Position numbers and translations under genes: made by a program
The notes under the pieces: model-generated
Told to the model about the DNA's origin: nothing
Database searches by the model: none
The model's input: only the letters and a program-made list of their open reading frames with translations
Shown: in pieces, positions 61,170 to 64,000 of the stretch
Layout: each line of letters starts with the position of its first letter
Position numbering within the stretch: position 1 is the first letter of the stretch
DNA from: Verrucomicrobiota bacterium
GTDB lineage: Bacteria > Verrucomicrobiota > Lentisphaeria > JABSQK01 > JAJFLO01
Direction: 5' to 3'
Length of the DNA: 64,000 nt
Assembly: GCA_021772615.1 (NCBI GenBank)
Contig: JAJFLQ010000115.1
Span: 51,919-115,918, forward strand

Positions 61170-62668
61170 ACGCGAATATTATCCTTTTACCGGTCCTTAT
61201 ACCGTTGTTTACGGCCATCGCCGGACTGATATTTCGAAGCATTCGCATTCAGCAGCCTATCGGCGTGATCGGCGGAATCGCCACGCTTTGGAGTTCATGG
61301 CAACTGTTTTGCGACGTCAGGAATGTCGGTTATCGGGTCTTGCACGTCGGCGGTTGGACGCCGCCGTACGGCATTACCCTTGTCGCCGATCATCTGAGTG
61401 CGATCATGGTGGTGATCGCGTCGCTAATGGCCTGTCTCGTAGCGTTGTATTCAATACGCGATGTCGATGCCATGCGCAAAAAGCTGTTTTACTTTCCCCT
61501 TTATAACTTCCTGTCGATGGCCATCAACGGCGCATTTCTGACCGGCGACATATTCAATCTTTATGTATGGTTCGAAGTCATGTTGATATCGTCCTTTGTG
61601 TTATTGGCGCTGGGCGGCGCCAAACCGCAAATCGAGGGCGCATTCAAATACGTATCGATCAATCTCATTTCATCCGCGATGTTTCTGTCCGGCATCGGTT
61701 TGCTCTACGCAAAAGTCGGTACGCTGAACATGGCCGACATCGCCGTGAAACTCAATTTCCAATCCCATTCATTCCTGATCAACAGCACGGCGATCTTGTT
61801 CCTCAGCGCATTCGGCATCAAGGCGGCGTTGTTTCCATTCTTCTTTTGGCTTCCGGCCTCCTACCATACGCCGCCGGCTGCTATTTCGGCCATATTCGCG
61901 GGGCTATTGACAAAAGTCGGCGTATACGCCCTAATACGGTCGTCAACACTGTTCTTTCGGGAAAGCTTTTATTATACGCAAAACCTCCTGCTTGTTATCG
62001 CCGGACTGACAATGGTGACCGGCGTTCTCGGCGCCGCCGCCCAGTACCGCGTCCGCAAAATTTTATCGTTTCACATCATCAGTCAGATCGGTTACATGAT
62101 AATGGGATTGGCGCTGTTTACCCCGCTGGCTCTGGCGGGCATGGTATTCTACCTAATCCATCATATCATCGTCAAGACGAACCTCTTCTTGCTCAGCGGT
62201 ATTATCGAGAAGATTCATGGCAGTGATGATTTGTCTCGGCTTGGTGGACTTTACCGATCATCCCCGGGACTGGCTGGTCTCTTCTGCATTTCCGCGTTCT
62301 CGCTCGGCGGCATTCCGCCGTTGTCCGGATTCTGGGCGAAATTTGCTTTGATAAAGGCGGGTCTGGAAATCGATGCTTTCTGGATCTCGCTGATCGCCCT
62401 GCTGGTCGGTTTGATGACCCTCTTTTCCATGACCAAAATCTGGGGTGAGGCGTTTTGGAAAGCGTGTCCGGAAACAGCCGAGAGCAAGGACATTGCACCG
62501 GTAACCAACCTGGCACTCATGTACATACCCGCAACAGTGATGGCGGTTATGACCTTGTATCTTGGATTCTTCGGGCAAACTGTGTTCGACGTTGCGCAAG
62601 CGACATCGGCACAACTGCTGGATCCGCGAGGTTATATAGAAGCAGTACTCGGTGGGGGCGGAAGATGA
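61166..62668 (+). CDS. mrpD: Mrp antiporter subunit D (NuoN/NuoM-like)
   Basis: A 500-residue polytopic membrane subunit with 14 or so helices. Characteristic blocks are DIFNLYVWFEVMLISSFVLL with the essential Glu, FGIKAALFPFFFWLPASYHT and PPAAISAIFAGLLTKVGVYA with the essential Lys, and FSLGGIPPLSGFWAKFALIK. Proton translocation residues appear complete. It overlaps both neighbours by four bases (ATGA), so the operon is translationally coupled. Confidence 0.96.
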   Translation: MNANIILLPVLIPLFTAIAGLIFRSIRIQQPIGVIGGIATLWSSWQLFCDVRNVGYRVLHVGGWTPPYGITLVADHLSAIMVVIASLMACLVALYSIRDVDAMRKKLFYFPLYNFLSMAINGAFLTGDIFNLYVWFEVMLISSFVLLALGGAKPQIEGAFKYVSINLISSAMFLSGIGLLYAKVGTLNMADIAVKLNFQSHSFLINSTAILFLSAFGIKAALFPFFFWLPASYHTPPAAISAIFAGLLTKVGVYALIRSSTLFFRESFYYTQNLLLVIAGLTMVTGVLGAAAQYRVRKILSFHIISQIGYMIMGLALFTPLALAGMVFYLIHHIIVKTNLFLLSGIIEKIHGSDDLSRLGGLYRSSPGLAGLFCISAFSLGGIPPLSGFWAKFALIKAGLEIDAFWISLIALLVGLMTLFSMTKIWGEAFWKACPETAESKDIAPVTNLALMYIPATVMAVMTLYLGFFGQTVFDVAQATSAQLLDPRGYIEAVLGGGGR

Positions 62669-63039
62669 TGGAATCATTATCCGGCGATGCAACGGCTCAT
62701 GGCTCGCGCTTCATCAGGTGGCTGTTTGCGGCGACAGAGTTTCTGTGTTTTTACTTGAAAGAGGTGCTTCTGAGTAATCTACGCATGGCCTACGACGTCC
62801 TGACGCCGCCGTTGCATATGCATTCGCAAATCGTCCACCTCGACCTGCCTCCGGACATGACCGACATTCAGATCGCCGTATTGGCCAATGCGATCACGAT
62901 GACGCCGGGGACGTTGAGCGTCGATGTATCCGGTGATAATCGAAAACTCTATATTCACGCCATGTATGTTGACGACGTCGCGAAAATCAAACAGGAAATG
63001 GAACGGAACTACGTATTGAGGGTTTGCCGTGTTTTTTGA
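62665..63039 (+). CDS. mrpE: Mrp antiporter subunit E
   Basis: A 124-residue protein with an N-terminal hydrophobic region (RWLFAATEFLCFYLKEVLLS, then NLRMAYDVLTPP) followed by the cytoplasmic domain IAVLANAITMTPGTLSVDVS and KLYIHAMYVDD. It is shorter than usual (about 160) because the family's first membrane helix is nearly absent; the two Mets at 62665 and 62668 are both possible starts. It overlaps mrpD and mrpF. Confidence 0.92.
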   Translation: MMESLSGDATAHGSRFIRWLFAATEFLCFYLKEVLLSNLRMAYDVLTPPLHMHSQIVHLDLPPDMTDIQIAVLANAITMTPGTLSVDVSGDNRKLYIHAMYVDDVAKIKQEMERNYVLRVCRVF

Positions 63040-63373
63040 AACCCTGCCTTTCGTCATGACAATTGATATATCGCCGTGGATCGATGTATTGGCGCGATTG
63101 TTTCTCTCCATGTCACTTGTTCTGGCTGTGATCCGCATGATTATCGGTCCACACCCAATCGATCGGGTAATCGCCCTGGATCTAATCGCCGGAATTGTCA
63201 TGGCCCTGGGCATCTACCACGCAATCCAGGAAGATCAGGCATTCTATTTGAACGTGAGCTTGGCGATTGCCGTTATCTCGTTTCTCGGCACGATTGCCTT
63301 CGCCCGATACATAGAGAGACGCGCCCTGAATCTAACGATTCCGGACCCGGTCGATGCGAAGAGTCTCCGATGA
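63029..63373 (+). CDS. mrpF: Mrp antiporter subunit F
   Basis: A small three-helix subunit of up to 114 residues: SMSLVLAVIRMIIGPHPIDR and VIALDLIAGIVMALGIYHAI are typical. The frame opens with GTG 63029 overlapping mrpE by 11 bases; ATG 63056 (MTIDISPWID) would give 105 residues and is equally plausible. The stop overlaps the mrpG start by four bases. Confidence 0.93.
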   Translation: MFFETLPFVMTIDISPWIDVLARLFLSMSLVLAVIRMIIGPHPIDRVIALDLIAGIVMALGIYHAIQEDQAFYLNVSLAIAVISFLGTIAFARYIERRALNLTIPDPVDAKSLR

Positions 63374-63681
63374 TAAACGGTATCGTACAAATCCTTTCAT
63401 TGCTTGGTTGCGCATTCGTGTTTATTGCCGCCCTTGGCGTCCTGCGTTTTCCGGATACATACAGTCGTATTCACGCGGCGACCAAAGCCGGCGCATTCGG
63501 CGGCACCCTGCTCGCGATCGCTGCCGGACTACACTTTGCTTCCGGAGACGTCAGTGTTCAGGCCCTGCTTATTATTCTGTTCTTTTATCTCACGACTCCG
63601 GCCGCCGGGCATCTTCTCGGTCGAACCGCGGTCCTTTCCTGCCTCCCGATGTACAAGAAACGATCCGATCAATCGCGTTAG
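63370..63681 (+). CDS. mrpG: Mrp antiporter subunit G
   Basis: A 103-residue membrane subunit with three helices: LSLLGCAFVFIAALGVLRFP, DTYSRIHAATKAGAFGG, and ALLIILFFYLTTPAAGHLLG, all characteristic of MrpG/MnhG (PhaG). It completes a full seven-gene mrpABCDEFG operon in the standard order. No clear terminator follows; the frame ends 64 bases before the antitoxin remnant on the other strand. Confidence 0.95.
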   Translation: MINGIVQILSLLGCAFVFIAALGVLRFPDTYSRIHAATKAGAFGGTLLAIAAGLHFASGDVSVQALLIILFFYLTTPAAGHLLGRTAVLSCLPMYKKRSDQSR

Positions 63682-63744
63682 CCTGGATAATTCACAATTT
63701 TCACGGATTATAGAACAGTATGCGCTCGTTGAGGCGTTGTCGAA

Positions 63745-63873
63745 GCGGCCGCGATATTCCAATACCTGCAATTTTTGACTGGGCTTAAGGGAAAGAAATT
63801 CTCTTACGGGACGAGTGATAACGACTTGGTATTTTGGTGATAAGGTGACCAGATCTCGATAGCGTACGCTCAA
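63745..63873 (-). pseudogene. N-terminal remnant of an AbrB/MazE-type antitoxin
   Basis: From TTG 63873 the frame reads VTLSPKYQVVITRPVREFLS then LKPSQKLQVLEYRGR. This is the swapped-hairpin AbrB fold, normally 'vSpkyQvvIPk.vRe.lglkpGqklqvieydgrielip'. Pro has become Thr in the IPK position, no ATG is present, and the sequence after YRGR no longer resembles the family and runs on into mrpG. A dead relic of a toxin-antitoxin antitoxin is the most likely reading. The remaining 130 bases to the window end show no gene. The 319-base gap after mrpG otherwise holds nothing I can identify. Confidence 0.6.
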
Positions 63874-64000
63874 CCGTCTGTAAAGTTGAATGCCATCATC
63901 CTTGCACCGTTTAGCAGGGACGCGGCGTGTTGATAAAGGACGTTCAACGATACAGCTCTGTCCAACTCTGGTTAACGTTTGCCGGGGGATTATGCTTTCT

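Overview
The window looks like chromosomal DNA of a Gram-negative, free-living bacterium. Outer-membrane chemistry is indicated by apolipoprotein N-acyltransferase, the heptose nucleotidyltransferase RfaE2/HldE and dTDP-rhamnose epimerase RfbC. An exosortase and two PEP-CTERM proteins point to an exopolysaccharide/sorting system. Bacillithiol genes, a very large secreted metalloprotease, families of dispersed hairpin repeats and several decayed genes fit a member of the PVC superphylum (Kiritimatiellota/Verrucomicrobiota-like). That placement is inference from gene content; no ribosomal RNA is present to test it.

Layout. 1-8.3 kb: a decayed phosphatase-superfamily remnant, a small membrane protein, rfbC, a Nudix hydrolase, a YkgJ-type cysteine-cluster protein, lexA and an overlapping fused hydantoinase/5-oxoprolinase. 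8.3-12.5 kb: a multi-receiver hybrid histidine kinase, then a SEC-C-tailed membrane protein with an exosortase. 12.8-18.6 kb: a branched-chain amino acid ABC transporter (livF, livG, livM, livH and a binding protein) with two small unknown genes inserted. 19-24 kb: a receiver/Ser-Thr kinase fusion, rfaE2 and an M16C zinc protease. 24.1-27.5 kb: tRNA-Ser, two broken genes (a membrane protein and a PEP-CTERM protein) and an intact VapBC-like toxin-antitoxin pair with palindromic operators. 27.6-32 kb: sulfotransferase, alpha/beta hydrolase and lnt. 32.8-38.3 kb: an 1854-residue secreted metalloprotease with Ig-like and Calx-beta repeats. 38.7-46.5 kb: rmuC, a 75-bp MITE-like element, tRNA-Val, a SirB1-YccV fusion, a methyltransferase-bshC-bshA operon and two small membrane/stress proteins. 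46.7-54.9 kb: a cyclophilin-FKBP fusion, a lipase maturation factor homologue, glycosyltransferases, a GNAT enzyme and an RluA pseudouridine synthase. 55-57 kb: a MEKHLA protein overlapping a PEP-CTERM gene, then an unannotated 49-residue reading frame with a double-glycine leader. 57.1-63.7 kb: a DUF1538 gene fused by deletion to the tail of a P-II gene, followed by a complete mrpABCDEFG cation/proton antiporter operon. The window ends in a broken AbrB-type antitoxin.

Themes. Ion and pH homeostasis (Mrp plus the damaged DUF1538/P-II pair), thiol/redox chemistry (BshA/BshC), envelope biogenesis and surface-protein sorting dominate. Gene decay is unusually visible: at least six loci show frameshifts, internal deletions or nonsense codons while neighbours are intact. 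The best candidate for something undescribed is the short double-glycine leader peptide at 56635-56784; the compensating-stem hairpin repeats and the MITE are the best non-coding signals.
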